A stretch of 64,000 bases of DNA, taken from Scolanthus callimorphus. Lineage: Eukaryota > Cnidaria > Anthozoa > Actiniaria > Edwardsiidae. The notes below the pieces were generated by a model. The model searched no databases and was not told where the DNA came from. It saw nothing but the letters and a program-made list of their open reading frames with translations. The stretch's first letter is position 1. Each line of letters opens with the position of its first letter. A program made the translations under genes and the position numbers. This document shows positions 35,601 through 47,259 of this stretch, piece after piece. The stretch is taken from assembly GCA_033964015.1 (NCBI GenBank), contig CM066924.1, forward strand, positions 806,001 to 870,000. Reading direction: 5' to 3'.

Positions 35601-38600
35601 GCAATTACTAAGTTTATTTAACTGTTCATTTAGGTATGTCCATTAAATTAAATTTAAGATGTCATTGTGATTTTTTTCTCATTTCTCCGTGTCACTTTTC
35701 TATCTCAAAATACCAGGTTTCTTTGTTTAGCCGAGCAAAGTCTAATTTTCGAGCGAGCCAAAATCAACACAACATTGATAAGGGAAATCGCATTTAGATT
35801 GGCAAAACTGCTAAACGTTGCATTTTTTTTCGAAAACCGCCTTATTTAAAACCCGACCTTTTTTGGTTGTCCTGCAAGATGCTAAAAATGGAAATAGCGC
35901 AAAAATAAGGCATAATTTGGAAGTCTGTAGTGGGGCTGTGTTGCTTGCATTTGTACTGAATGTTTCCAAGAAATAATAAAAGCCAAAATTCAGTTTAAAA
36001 ATTATAGAGAAAAGCCGATATTTTTGCGTGTTTATGTCCTTGAGTCCTTGAGTCAAACAACTATGTCTTAACTGTAAGCTTTCTGCACAAACGAGATCAG
36101 AAAAAAAATCATTTGTGAAGATATTTTGCATGAAGACTAAGCATTCTGAGCCCTTTCTAAACAACGCCAAAATAAAAAGAGTCATCCAGTTATGTAGCAA
36201 TTGACTGGAGACCGCGGTGATTTGCACTAGACTTTTGAATTGAGCGAATTTTGCTCAGTCACAAACTGCTCAATTATTTGTTGATAAACTATCATTGAAA
36301 AAGAGAAAAATAGCCGAATCCATTGCCGACTTTTCACATAACCTTTTAGGCCTGAAATTAGACAAAAAAGCTACACGAGTGGAGTTTGCTGGAAGGGTTC
36401 AAAGAAAATCTAGTTACGTTGTCGGTAAGCAAAAGACACCGCAGATTTTCTGTCTCGTTCTGAACGCCAAACGAAGGGAATTGAATTCTTTTGGTGAGAG
36501 TTTTCCAAACACAGCGTGTGTTTCAATGGCGGTCAGCTTTAAAAACTTCATTTCCTTTTTTTCGGCGAGGCAAGAACACGTGCTGTAAATGTCAAAAATA
36601 ATAATGAAAACCCGAAAGCAAGCGTTTCGGTTTCAAGGAACATGTCAAGTTTGATCCACACTGAGTTTAATTAAACAAGACCCTAATGAGAGAAAAGGCA
36701 GCGGCTTAACCGTGTCTTGTCCAATCAAATCTCGTACCCGGTCGTTGTTTTTCCATTATTTCAACGCCGACTTGCAAAGAAAAGCGAAAAACGCCGACAG
36801 AACCGGCTTTTGTGTTCAAAGGAACGACAACTTGAAATCTTTCAACGCTGAAAACTTTCCTCTAGACTGTCAAGTTTGTTAGCAAGTACACGGCAAACGA
36901 ACAGCTGCAAAATTCAGCACGCAAAATAACACGCTGTCAAATTCAGTCAACTTCAAATTAAGAAAGTTTGCCTAAAAGATTTTACACCGCTAATATTTGA
37001 AGTACTCAAGCCAAAGCAGGAAGCGTGGATAAGCATATTTACTCAGAGGAAACAAAAATACATAGCCGACATTTATTTGAATCCCTCTTTAATTTGAAAA
37101 ACCCACACCCCCGTTTTTAATTAAAATAATGCTTTGGAGTTTGTCGAGTGGCTTTATGACAAAATTACTAGAGTAGTGTCAAGGAGAACAGCGCTGTGTC
37201 TGTGAACCGAAATCCAACGTTGCTGCAGAGTTTCTTCTTTCTGAAAATGAAGTAAGATCAGGTAACTTTACGGAGAAAATATGAATCCAGAAAGCCTTAA
37301 TAAAGGCCCCATAGAGAGAATAATAAACCTGCACACAGACAGGAGTTTTGTCTTTTGTTTGCATAATTATTTGCTTTAGTAAAGCGATTTATGTCCGACT
37401 TTCGGCCTATACTTGTTGCCTTTCGGTGCGGGTTTACCTAGTGTCGAGAAACCGCCTTTGAACACACCGCTAAATCCAAAGTTATCATTAAACAAAGCAA
37501 GCACAATCACGGGCCTTGATCTTTTATGTCTTTGTGTACTTAGCGAAAACAGCCCTACGTTAAATACCCTACAGACGCCTTGCTTAGCTGTTTTTTGGTT
37601 AAGGTATTTCACGGAGTTCCATAACTACCAGACATCATTTATCAGACGAGAGCCGGAAACAAGAGGGGGTCAGCGACATTGGCATTAGGGGTGGTAATAT
37701 TGCTATTTACTAGCGGCATAATTATACCCTTTTAATGCTCAAGCTGTTGTTTTATAGAGTCCATGTAATTATGGTTATTGAGGGGTGAAATTAGTGGCTT
37801 ATCAAGTTTATTTTAGCGGTTCACGGTATATGACTTTCTATAATAGGAATTAAGGCCGCGCCCTTACTTGCGGTTATTCACGTATGCCGAAATAAATGCA
37901 ATTTAAAAATCGCGAAAGTTTGCCGACAAAGACCGATTGTTTGCCGATTGGCTTCCGAAAATACTTGAAGATTCTTAGATGTGCTAAGGGACGGACCATT
38001 AGCAAAGTAAAGGGGGATGGGAGGGGGTGAGGGAAAGAGCAAAAACTGCATGCACAGAAACACATTGAGAATAAAATGCAAATTCCAATTCAGGAAGTTC
38101 ATGTGTGAGGCCATTTGCGTTTGTTCAAAGTGGTCAACAATGGTCAAATTCTGATGGATGAACGAATAAAAATGCCTTCAGATTGGTTCAATTTGATTGA
38201 CAGTGTTTCTTAAGATCTTTTTGGCTTTGCAGTCAACAGGACGCGCGCTGAATTTTGCCCTTTTATATCCTAAACATGTAAGGGCAATTTAGAAAAAAAA
38301 CTTTAAAAAAAAGGGAAATTAATCCCAAATTGTACACGGCCCCGTGTGATTACCTATACTAACTATTGGGAAATCAAGAGGCTCATGAGTTGAAGGTTGC
38401 TTCGTATTGTATCATGATACAGCGCATCTATAAGAGCATTGAATAATTCCAAAGATATTATGTTTTCTATAAAGTTAGTTACGCAGAAAGAGAAAAGGCG
38501 CAAAGCTTTTTTGAGTAGCGTTGTGAAATTTATTTTTGCTTATGAAAGGGTCCGTCTCACCCTTCCCATGATCCATTGTTTTGTTTTGTTCACATGATTT

Positions 38601-38626
38601 AATGCCATCAGAAAGTCTGACTTACA
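26611..38626. other. FoxB downstream flank, long repeat-poor stretch
   Basis: Over 12 kb without a supportable gene and with almost no foldback, tandem or transposon structure, unlike both sides of the window. Overlapping open frames at 28661-29045 coincide with a slightly GC-richer patch and may mark a constrained non-coding element, but no frame starts at a good ATG. The first AATAAA I noticed downstream of FoxB is at about 29216, so its 3' UTR end is unknown. Confidence 0.45.
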
Positions 38627-38903
38627 GCTGTTTCAGGTAACACGCGACTTCGCCATTGTCAGATTCTTGGCTGTTGGGTTTTCTGCGCTGTCCATCAATG
38701 CAATCGTGTGAGCCAATCAGATCCTTGCCCAGTGCATTTGTTTGGCTTCCCTTGAGAGACATGTCGCGACAGAAGCCAATTCACTGCACTAGGCGAAGTG
38801 AACAAGGACCTGATTGGCTCACGTGGTTTGATTGACTACGCAGAAAAGCCCAACTGGCAAGAAATGTTTTGAACGCGCTGGGTCGCGTGTTACCTGAAAC
38901 GGC
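38627..38903. repeat. Foldback element (~277 bp)
   Basis: The left arm begins GCTGTTTCAGGTAACACGCG and the right arm ends CGCGTGTTACCTGAAACGGC. Arms of about 120 bp remain complementary with mismatches (GTGAGCCAATCAG against CTGATTGGCTCAC). A related arm sequence recurs at 39467-39590. Confidence 0.8.
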
Positions 38904-39219
38904 TTTATGCAAAGGAATTCTACTATTACGAGTTTTCTTGCGCTGTACATTACCGCCGAATTCGTAGTATCGCGATGACCCAAAGTCAAGATTCCGATTT
39001 CGATTGGGCGATTCTGCGCTGTCAATCAAAATATAAATCACAATAAAAAAAAACAGATTTTGCACTCGTGATCTAAAATTCTAGAATAATTCTACTCAAA
39101 ACTCAAAAAAGTTTGTTTGCCCTCCCGTCATGCTCGGTTGATCTACCCTTGGGAATCTAGAGGTCTATACATAGGCTCGTAGCGAAATAACAAACACGTG
39201 ACTGTTAAGCTGCAAATGG

Positions 39220-39368
39220 CCTATTAAAACCTCCACACAGGGTCCACACAGGGTCCATATTAAAACCTCCACACAGGGTCCACACAGGGTCCATATTAAA
39301 ACCTCCACACAGGGTCCACATTAAAACCTCCACACAGGGTCCACACAGGGTCCACACAGGGTCCACAC
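39220..39368. repeat. Minisatellite with two nested periods
   Basis: The unit CCACACAGGGT (about 11 bp) is repeated 11 or more times and is grouped with ATTAAAACCT into a higher unit of about 45-48 bp. A minus-strand open frame crosses it and ends in repeated peptides; that is an artefact. Confidence 0.9.
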
Positions 39369-39466
39369 GTGTTTGTGACGGAACAATATTCCGCGCACCG
39401 CTAGATTGGTTACCTTTTCTCTTTCCACGTGACTAACTTTATTGAAAACACTACATATGAAAGATA

Positions 39467-39590
39467 TAGCACTTACAGCCAGTTCAGGTACACGTTGTTG
39501 CCAGCTTCGTGGAGTTGGGATTTTCAACGCAATCCGTGTGAGCCAATCAGGCGTTTGGGTGGCGTAATTCCCGAAACAGCTGTAAAAAGC
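39467..39590. repeat. Partial copy of the 38627-38903 foldback family
   Basis: It contains CAGTTCAGGTACACGTTG, GTGTGAGCCAATCAGG and, at the right, CCCGAAACAGCTGT, which are diverged counterparts of the arms at 38627-38903. Confidence 0.5.
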
Positions 39591-39784
39591 AAAGGTAAAA
39601 AGAAATGAATTGTTTTTTTTATTAGGAGCCCAGCCGTGACGTTTTTTTTTTCTTTTCTGTCCGCTAAAATGGAATCTTAGTGAAGGGCAAGGATGGACAC
39701 TTTCTAGCGCCAATCTGTTCTCAAGCATATAGACTGAAAAATTAATTTGCTATGCGCATGGGAAAGGCCAGTTTGCACATGCGA

Positions 39785-41215
39785 GTATCACTCGAGTATC
39801 ACTCGTAAGAAAGCATTACGCAGGAAAAGTTTCACATAAGAAAGTATCACGTAAGAAAGTATTACGCAGGAAAAGTGTCACGTAAGAAATTATCACGCAG
39901 GAAAAGTGTCGCGTAAGAAAGCATTACGCAGGAAAAGTGTCACATAAGAAAACATTACGTAAGAAATTATCACGCAGGAAAAGTATCACGTAGGAAAAGT
40001 GTCGCGTAAGAAAGCATTACACAGGAAAGTGGCACGTAAGAAAGTACCACGCAGGAAAAGTGGCACGTAAGAAAGTATCACGCATTAAAAGTGGAACGTA
40101 AGAAAGCATCACGTAAGAAAGTATTACGCAGGTAAAGTATAACGCAAGAAAAGTATCAGGTAAGAAAGTATCACGTAGGAAAAGTGTCACGTAGGAATAG
40201 TATCACGCAGGAAAAAGCGCCACGTAAGAAAGTATCACGTAAGGAAGTATTACGCAGGAAAAGTGTCACGTAAGAAATTGTCACGCAGGAAAAGTATCAC
40301 GTAGGAAAAGTGTCGCGTAAGAAAGCATTACACAGGAAAAGTGGCACGTAAGAAAGTGCCACGCAGGAAAAGTGGCACGTAAGAAAGTATCACGCATTAA
40401 AAGTGGCACGTAAGAAAGCATCACGTAAGAAAGTATTACGCAGGAAAAGTATCAGGTAAGCAAGTATCACGTAGGAAAAGTGTCACGTAGGAAAAGTATC
40501 ACGCAAGAAAAAGTGTCACGTAGGAAATGTGTTCACGTAGCAACAGTATCACGTAAGAAAAGTATCACGTAGGAAAAGTGTCACGTAAGAAAGTATGTCG
40601 CACGAAAAGTGGCACGTAAGAAAGTATGTCGCACGAAAAGTGGCACGTAAGAAAGTATGTCGCACGAAAAGTGGCACGTAAGAAAGTATCACGCAAGAAA
40701 GTATTACACAGGAAAAGTGTCACGTAGGGAAAGTATCACTCAGTAAAAGTAGCACGTAATAAAGCATCACGCAAGAAAGTATTACACAGGAAAAGTGTCA
40801 CGTAGGGAAAGTATCACGCAGTAAAAGTGGTATGTAAGAAAGCATCACGCAAGAAAGTATTACACAGGAAAAGTGTCACGTAGGGAAAGTATCACGCAGT
40901 AAAAGTGGTACGTAAGAAAGCATCACGCAAGAAAGTATTACACAGGAAAAGTGTCACGTAGGGAAAGTATCACGCAGTAAAAGTGGCACGTAAGAAAGCA
41001 CCACGTAAGAAAGTATTACACAGGAAAAGTGTCACGTAAGAAAGTATCACGCAGGAAAAGCGTCACGTAAGAAAGTATCACGCAGTAAAAGTATCACGTA
41101 GGAAAAGTGTCACGTAGGAACAGTAACACGTAGGAAAAGTAGGAACTATCAAGAAAAAGTGTCACTAGAATAAGTGTCACTTGTAGGAAATCGTAGGAAC
41201 TCGGTCGAGTGAGAA
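39785..41215. repeat. 1.4-kb short-unit minisatellite (15-16 bp unit)
   Basis: The unit alternates between GTATCACGTAAGAAA and GTGTCACGCAGGAAAA, so the base period is about 15-16 bp and a paired period is about 31 bp. Longer regional duplications are visible: the block around 40030-40140 resembles 40325-40440, and blocks of about 70 bp repeat four times between 40690 and 41000. There are no unique spacers, so this is not a CRISPR array. Confidence 0.95.
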
Positions 41216-41234
41216 AAAACTTGACAATTGTAAC

Positions 41235-41660
41235 CACCCAAAGGAATCATCACATATACATACTTTATTGTAACTCCTCCAAAAAGGCTATTCTGGTACA
41301 ATTTTCAAACGAAAACTTACAAAGAGGACAAAGGAAATTACTGAAATCAAAAACAAAAACATAAAAAATCCATATCTATATACAATCTATATACATTTAA
41401 CAATTGCGAATTGAGATTGAAATTCTAATTATTGGCCCAAAAAGTGGGCGGTAGCTTTCCGTTTAAAAGCTAGGGTTGTGTTTGCAGCTCTGGCATTCTC
41501 GGATAGAGAGTTGTAGAGCTTTGCCCCACGAAAGGCAAAGGAACGCTGGCCCGACTTTAGCCTACATTTCGGTAGATTGATGGTTGATGGTAGATCAACC
41601 ATCAATATCATCACGTGATCTGAATTGGGCGGCAACAAGATGTAAACACCGATTTTGTCT
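41235..41660 (-). pseudogene. LINE ORF2 C-terminal fragment and 3' end
   Basis: Minus-strand residues encoded at 41429-41638 include LPKCRLKSGQRSFAFRGAKL and YNSLSENARA...TLAFKRK. This matches the conserved tail of jockey/CR1/L2-type LINE ORF2 proteins (GxRSFxxRGAxxxNSL). The 3' UTR runs to about 41250 on the minus strand and ends with CAATAAAG and a TATG-rich tail. The catalytic domain is missing, so the copy is 5'-truncated and dead. Confidence 0.75.
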
Positions 41661-42167
41661 ATTCTCCAGTGTGCGCTAATCAGAAAGTCGTGCGCATTTA
41701 CATCTCAACACATCCGGGACATATCATGCAGCAAGGGCTGCGTAAAGTCATTTCGATTCTTATGATAATATCATCAGAACTTGTGCGAAGGTGAATTTTT
41801 CTCTAAATGGAGTACGCTACATGTACAATGAGCATTTATAAATGGACATGAAGACTCCAAAATATATTTTGCTCTCGAACCTAATAAAACCTTGTAGAAA
41901 ATGGAATATGCTATTTCACTCTGAGCTATGTTTAGTATGATCTTAATTTTTTTCCCCAATCTCACCTTTCATGACGTTCGTATAAACTTGGTTTCTATAA
42001 AGGCAAGGTTTGTAGCGTTAAAATATATTTGTCCACAGGCAGCCCAATCATTTTTTGTGTATAGAGGAAATTACTTATTATTTCCCGCTATACATACAAA
42101 TTGATTGAGCTTTGGTTTGTCACGTAGATGGATGACCACAACGCAAATTATTCTCATGCGTCAGATA

Positions 42168-42593
42168 TTAAGCCGTACGTGATACAAGAGTGAAAAATAT
42201 CCGCAAGGCTTTCGTTTTGTAATAAACATCTAATTTAACAATTTTGTCCCCCACGAGGGTGAAACGTTCCGAAACACGTCCAACCTGTTCGTCCTGTTTG
42301 GGCCATTGTACGTGATGAGGGAAGCTACGTAAACAAGGAATTTTATACAAGTGCGCATTCACCCATTTAATGCATATCATAAATACCCTGATCGGCCCAC
42401 CCTGATCAAAACCGTCGTTTTTGAAACGCTCGCGACGAAAACCGAATTTAGAAGTATTTACCTTATTTGGAAGTGACGGTAGATTCCCTTCTGATATTAA
42501 AAGATCTCCGGCGACAATTGCCAGAAAAACACTGAATTTTAAGCGAGAACTTCCAGAAATTTTAGCGACTAGATTTTTCAAAGCATCCTCCAT
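42168..42593 (-). CDS. Hypothetical protein, unspliced 141 aa or spliced 85 aa
   Basis: The minus-strand ATG at 42593 has a strong Kozak context (A at -3, G at +4). The first 44 codons (MEDALKNLVAKISGSSRLKF, then SVFLAIVAGDLLISEG and so on) end exactly at a good donor, AATAAG|gtaaat (last exon base 42462). An acceptor cccaaacag at 42294-42296 would open a second exon, 42293-42168, in phase (DEQVGRVSERF ... LVSRTA, then stop), giving 85 aa. The 168-nt intervening stretch is a multiple of three without stops, so an unspliced 141-aa reading is also possible. Residues 19-34 are mildly hydrophobic. I recognise no family. MITE C copy 2 lies about 150 bp upstream. Confidence 0.3.
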   Translation of the reverse strand: MEDALKNLVAKISGSSRLKFSVFLAIVAGDLLISEGNLPSLPNKVNTSKFGFRRERFKNDGFDQGGPIRVFMICIKWVNAHLYKIPCLRSFPHHVQWPKQDEQVGRVSERFTLVGDKIVKLDVYYKTKALRIFFTLVSRTA

Positions 42594-42741
42594 GATGGAT
42601 CTAGCTCAGCAGCCAGGCCAGATTTATTTTGAGCATCCACAGGGAACCCGCACGGCTCGACCAAGTCCCCTTATGGCCATTTTACACAAAAACGACGGCA
42701 TACTTTGGATATGGCTAAGCTGAAGCTGATCAGAAATAGCT

Positions 42742-42925
42742 AATAGACCTCCTCCCAATGTTTTCCCATTACAGATCACGTGGCATTCCTCTGACTATTC
42801 TTTCTTTCTTTCACTCTTTCTTTTTCTGCTACGCACCGAAGGATGTATGAATATGGAAGCATCCCAAACAAAGAGAGGATACTCAAACGCATGCCACGCT
42901 ATCTGAAATGCCGAGGAGGTCTATT
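42742..42925. repeat. MITE family C, copy 2
   Basis: The ends AATAGACCTCCTC and GAGGAGGTCTATT are inverted. The body (CAGATCACGTGGCATTCC ... GCACCGAAGGATGTATGAAT) matches copy 1 at 19683-19893. Confidence 0.82.
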
Positions 42926-43198
42926 GCGGCGACACGTGGCATACTCTGATTGGCTCACCCAACACTGGAATGCGAGGTTAATATTAAACAACAAAAGGTT
43001 TGATTTACCCGTCACTGTTTGATGAAGAAGTTTATAATAATTTTTAATGAGGTAAATTTTTCATAAAATATGATTTTCACAAAGAACAATGCAGTTATTA
43101 CTGAAATATTTCTCGTTACAATCAACCTTCACATCTCTCCTCAGGCTAGCTCCATTTTTCCCTGCTAGCAGAGGCCTCTTCTCTGCATTTCGCTGGCT

Positions 43199-43460
43199 GA
43201 GGTTCGCGAGGAAAAGAGACCTCTGCGCTCACAACATTGGACGGTTTGCTGACCGTTTCTTGAGCCCACTATATGAGCACGCATATCTACAGACCTTTTC
43301 CGCTGGAGAGCTCAAATAATATCAGCGGAAAACGTCTGTAGATAAGCGTGCGCATATAGTGGGATCAAGAAACGGTCAGCAAACCGTCTAAGGTTGTGGA
43401 CGGCGGCAAAACAAAGCGAGTTTCGACCCAGGGCAGAGGTCTCTTTTCCTCGCGAACCTC
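43199..43460. repeat. Large foldback (~262 bp)
   Basis: The outer arms GAGGTTCGCGAGGAAAAGAG and CTCTTTTCCTCGCGAACCTC are perfect complements. The inner arms (GGACGGTTTGCTGACCGTTT / AAACGGTCAGCAAACCGTCT and onward to TCTGTAGATA) also pair. A spacer of about 20 bp lies near 43310. A region of about 30 bp next to the right arm is not mirrored. Confidence 0.85.
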
Positions 43461-43702
43461 CGCGCGCGCTCACCAAAAATGGCGGGAATTTAACCGTTCC
43501 TCGTAAAGAGACGTCGCAAATTAATCATGAATAATAATTACCAGAAAAAAGACCGTTGTGACGAAAGTTTTAAATTTCTCACTGAAATGAAATTGAGAGA
43601 AGGTAATCTTCAAATTCAGAGGTTAGCAAAATTTTACGTTGCCGGCATCTTATGCACGCACGCGCGCCAAACGTTCCTCTCACAGACGCAGCGGATTTTA
43701 AT

Positions 43703-43939
43703 TTAAAGAGCCCGTGTCAGCCACTCTTTTGTTATTGTTTTCGTTCGATATTAGAAGACGAATTACGTTTAGAAATCTCTAAATCAACATCTAAAAAATA
43801 TACGTTTATATTTGATTTACCAAATTCAATCGAGAAAATTATATCCTCTATCCTCTAAATCAGCCGATGGAAATGGATGCTTTCTCCGACTTGGTATGTT
43901 GCTATGCTGTCAAAATGGCGGCTGACACAGGCTCTTTAC
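43703..43939. mobile_element. TTAA-flanked non-autonomous DNA transposon, short form
   Basis: The left end TTAAAGAGCCCGTGTCAGCC and right end GGCTGACACAGGCTCTTTA are inverted. Both halves match the ends of the 1.7-kb element at 10645-12381 (for example GATATTAGAAGACGAATTAC on the left and GACTTGGTATGTTGCTAT on the right). It is the internally deleted MITE form of the same family. Confidence 0.82.
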
Positions 43940-44602
43940 GTAAACCCTGGTAAACCTTGATGGAAATCTTGTCGATATTGAGCTTTGATCCGATAACGGA
44001 AGCAACGGGCTGGGGCAAAACCAATTCAACACTTGATTCAAAATTTGTGAATATTTATTCAACAATTTCTTCATGAACAAGCTTTCAGAACCGGACGAAA
44101 CTCGGTGAGCATTTTAAATGTAGCGTTCAGCGATGTTTTAAGTTGTTCAATGCATTTTTATCGTTTTCTAAATCACTGAAAACGTAACTTCGGGAAAAGT
44201 TGAATCGTGTTGAATCATGTTCAATGATGTTGAACCCTTCATCATTCGTGAAAAGGAGCAGTAAAAATAAAGCTTCCCGTCGTGTAAAATAAGTCAAATC
44301 TTCACAAGTGCTTTATTTTAGCAAACGCTTTCAACTGATTTAAAAAATTGCTGCATCTATTGGGCATCGCTGAACATTCTGCGCTGAGAATAACAATCAA
44401 GAGTGTTCTTCTATTCTGCAGGAAAACAGGAAATATTTCACTTCCTATAATTATCTGACAAAACTTGCGACGAAAATGATGAAAACTCAATACCAGACGA
44501 AGGAAATCTTGCTCGCCAAATCCACCGTAATTAATGACAACGTCAAAAACGCACATTGTGGTTTGAAAGAACGATTTCGCTTCAATTATTGTGGGCTAGA
44601 GC

Positions 44603-45631
44603 TTACAAACCAGATTTTCCTGTAAGTCGCGCGCTAATAGCATAACGCCGATTTGTGGCGACAATATTTTTAGGGTGGAAGCGATTAATTCTTGAAGAGA
44701 CACACCCTGGAATATGTAAAATTGGAATAACTATTTGATTAGCAATGTTAGCTACTGTGCAGCTATACTGAAAAGAAAAAGGAATTGCAATTCGCATTGT
44801 ATAAGTATTTTTATGTAAGACTGTAGCTTTCGCTATCAAATTTCCAAGTTTCACAGCAGTTCATTTTAATTTTGCTTGTTAAACGAACAACACAGTACTC
44901 GAAATTGCGCCCGATACAGGCGTAAATACGCCTAAACATTTTCGTTTTACGCCTAATATTTTCACCTAGGCGTAAAATAACGACTGTGTTTTTGTAGTGT
45001 GCTCCTGCAGGATTTACTGGTACAAGGCGTAAAATTACGACTACGAATATTTCTCAATTCTGAGTTCTGCAAAACAGGCAAGTTGTATAACTATAATCAT
45101 TGGATTGAACTGATTTCAAGCTAAAACTGATGACTGTTGTACGTGCCGTATGCGATAGGACATGACCCAGAGAGGGGCACGGCCCGTGAATGTAGTTTGA
45201 TATTTTTAAACTTTGGATTTTCATGAGTTGTTTTTAACAATACTTAGCGATTCTATGGTGTTTCTTTGCAAAATCAAACTGGTTATACAGGGATTTGTTT
45301 TTTACAAAATGCAGGTTTTTATCTTTTTGTTCAACCTTGGCGTGTATCCATTTGCACATAAAGGCGGAAAACACGTTGTTAATAAAGCCGATCAATTCTC
45401 TAACACAACCGTTGCCTTGTTTTGCGGAATTCCGAAACGTGCTAACAACAAAAATACCTCGTATCTATCTGCCTCAGTAATTTTCTGGCTCGCAACATTG
45501 CGCGGCGGCGTACTCGACTTGCTCGATTCCGTAACCCCCTCGGGACCGGAAGTCAAATAACACACAAATCCGGAAGTCGTTCCACGCCTCATCCGGGAAG
45601 ACGACTTACTTGGAGTTTTTCCAACGAACAT
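44603..45631 (-). CDS. Hypothetical two-exon gene, 112 aa
   Basis: Minus-strand exon 1 (45631-45458) starts with an ATG having A at -3 and encodes 58 residues (MFVGKTPSKSSSRMRRGTTS ... KITEADRYE). It ends ACGAG|gtattt. An excellent acceptor, cctttttcttttcag, opens exon 2 at 44767 in the same phase. Exon 2 encodes 54 residues (YSCTVANIANQIVIPILHIP ... RLTGKSGL) before a stop at 44603-44605. A minus-strand AATAAA lies at 44317-44312. The N-terminal half is serine/arginine/threonine-rich; exon 2 has a short hydrophobic stretch. I recognise no domain. The weak points are the donor, which is not consensus beyond +2, and the modest length. Confidence 0.3.
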
Positions 45632-45964
45632 GATTTAAAAACTCGCAAAATCAAAATTCTAATGGGAATGTCGAACCGACATTTTAAAATTCTGCCGTAG
45701 AGAGACTTTAGGGTTCGAAATTCCCACAAGATTTTCACCTAAATGCGATGTGAATCATGTCGCGCGAGTTTCTTGGCTTAAAAACTCGGCACGGGATCGC
45801 TTGTCTCGCAGGCTTAAAGTTTTACGGTAAAAATTCCACTTGAATCTTGACACTGATCCCCCTAAACTGCACTACGTCCAGCATGAATGACAAAAGCTTT
45901 GGATCTGAAGGGTTTTGAGCTTCTAAAACCGTTATCAGTACACTGTAATTTTGAGAGAGCTGAT

Positions 45965-46400
45965 TCAGACCTAAAAAAGGGGCCGTTTCGCTGCCTCAAA
46001 AATGGAACTCATTTTTAGGTCTGTTTTAGACCCTTATAGATAGTACCAAAACAGAACCATTCTATAGAACCGTTTCAGTCCTCTCCGGGAGGCCAAATTA
46101 GTTCCAACAGAGGCCTGATTCAGTATTCACATAGAGCCAAAATAGTATCCAGGTTGGTGCTATTACGATACCCAAAAGTGGTGCTAAATCAGACCTTTAA
46201 ACTGGTACTGTTTCGATGCCTCAAAAATGGAACCTATTATTTGGTCCGTTTTAGATCCTTGGATGTGGTACTGATTTGGACCTACTAGCAATGACCATTT
46301 TATTGCAAAGTACTGACTCCAAAATAAGGTCTGATACAGTACTCACAGAATAGCTAAATAGCCTTCCAGTTAGGACTGTTTTAGACCCCTACCAGAAGAG
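45965..46400. repeat. Left subterminal repeat region of the 6-kb element
   Basis: It contains many degenerate copies of a unit built round GGTCTGTTTTAGACC (for example at 46017, 46190, 46245 and 46375), in both orientations. In CACTA elements such repeats bind transposase. Confidence 0.55.
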
Positions 46401-46633
46401 ATTGTTTAGCAATGAAAACTGCAGTCAATTTATTCAAATTATTAATTTAATACAATCAAATTTATACAATATCTGTATGCACACTATAATAATCTACACA
46501 TTGAACATCTATAAGGAAATGGTTGCTTAAAACGTCCATTTCAGGATTGAATACTGACATATTTTCTAATGATAACAAGAACTCAGAACTTTGGGTTTCT
46601 TTTAAAAATTGTTTTAAATAGATGTTGTATACA

Positions 46634-47070
46634 CTATAGGCCGTTACCATGCAAAATTGATTAATAATATTTAATAGTTATCAGAAAATGAAATCCAGTA
46701 TTCAATTCTACACACCTGTATTAGTAAAATTTCAAAGTTTTGTGAAGATTGCTTGAAACTGAGTGAGATGTGAATTTTCAAAACTTCGTATTCTGGCTTA
46801 TTTTTTTGCAAGAAATGTATAGGAAAATACATTGAAACGAGGGTGGAAGGGCATCAATGCCATTCCAGCCTCAATTTGACGTATACATTTCTTTGTAAAA
46901 AGTAAGCCAGAATACGAAGTTTTGAAAATTCATATCTCAGCCAGTTTTCAAACAATTCTTTTCAAACTTTGCAATTTTACTAATACGGATGTGTAGAATT
47001 GAAAACTGGATTTAATTTTCTGATAACTATTGAATATTATTAATCAATTTTGTGTGATAACGGCCAATAG
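46634..47070. repeat. Foldback (~437 bp) inside the 6-kb element
   Basis: The left arm begins CTATAGGCCGTTACCATGC and the right arm ends TGTGATAACGGCCAATAG. Arms of about 200 bp stay complementary through AAAACTTCGTATTCTGGCTTA and its complement. The centre is near 46850. Confidence 0.85.
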
Positions 47071-47259
47071 TAAAAACAAGAGGCATTAACACTAACTTTA
47101 CAAACCAAATCACAGGTTGAAAAACCGGCTAGAGTTCATGTTTGCGGCGCAGCTTGTATTCTGTAAGAAATAAGACAGACAAATAATGTCTACACAATAA
47201 GAAATATTGTTGCTGTTGTCACTGTAACTGCAAGCAAATCTTTGTTGTCATTTTTAACA

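Noticed and set aside
37376..37612. Minus-strand 78-codon ATG frame ending KGNKYRPKVGHKSLY
   Set aside because: Interesting basic C-terminus, but an equally long open frame overlaps on the other strand and there is no gene context.
39321..39728. 135-codon minus-strand frame
   Set aside because: It is made of a foldback fragment plus the CCACACAGGGT minisatellite; the C-terminus is just translated repeat.
39785..41215. Regular short repeats resembling a CRISPR array
   Set aside because: Units are contiguous 15-16-bp variants without unique spacers, and the genome is eukaryotic.
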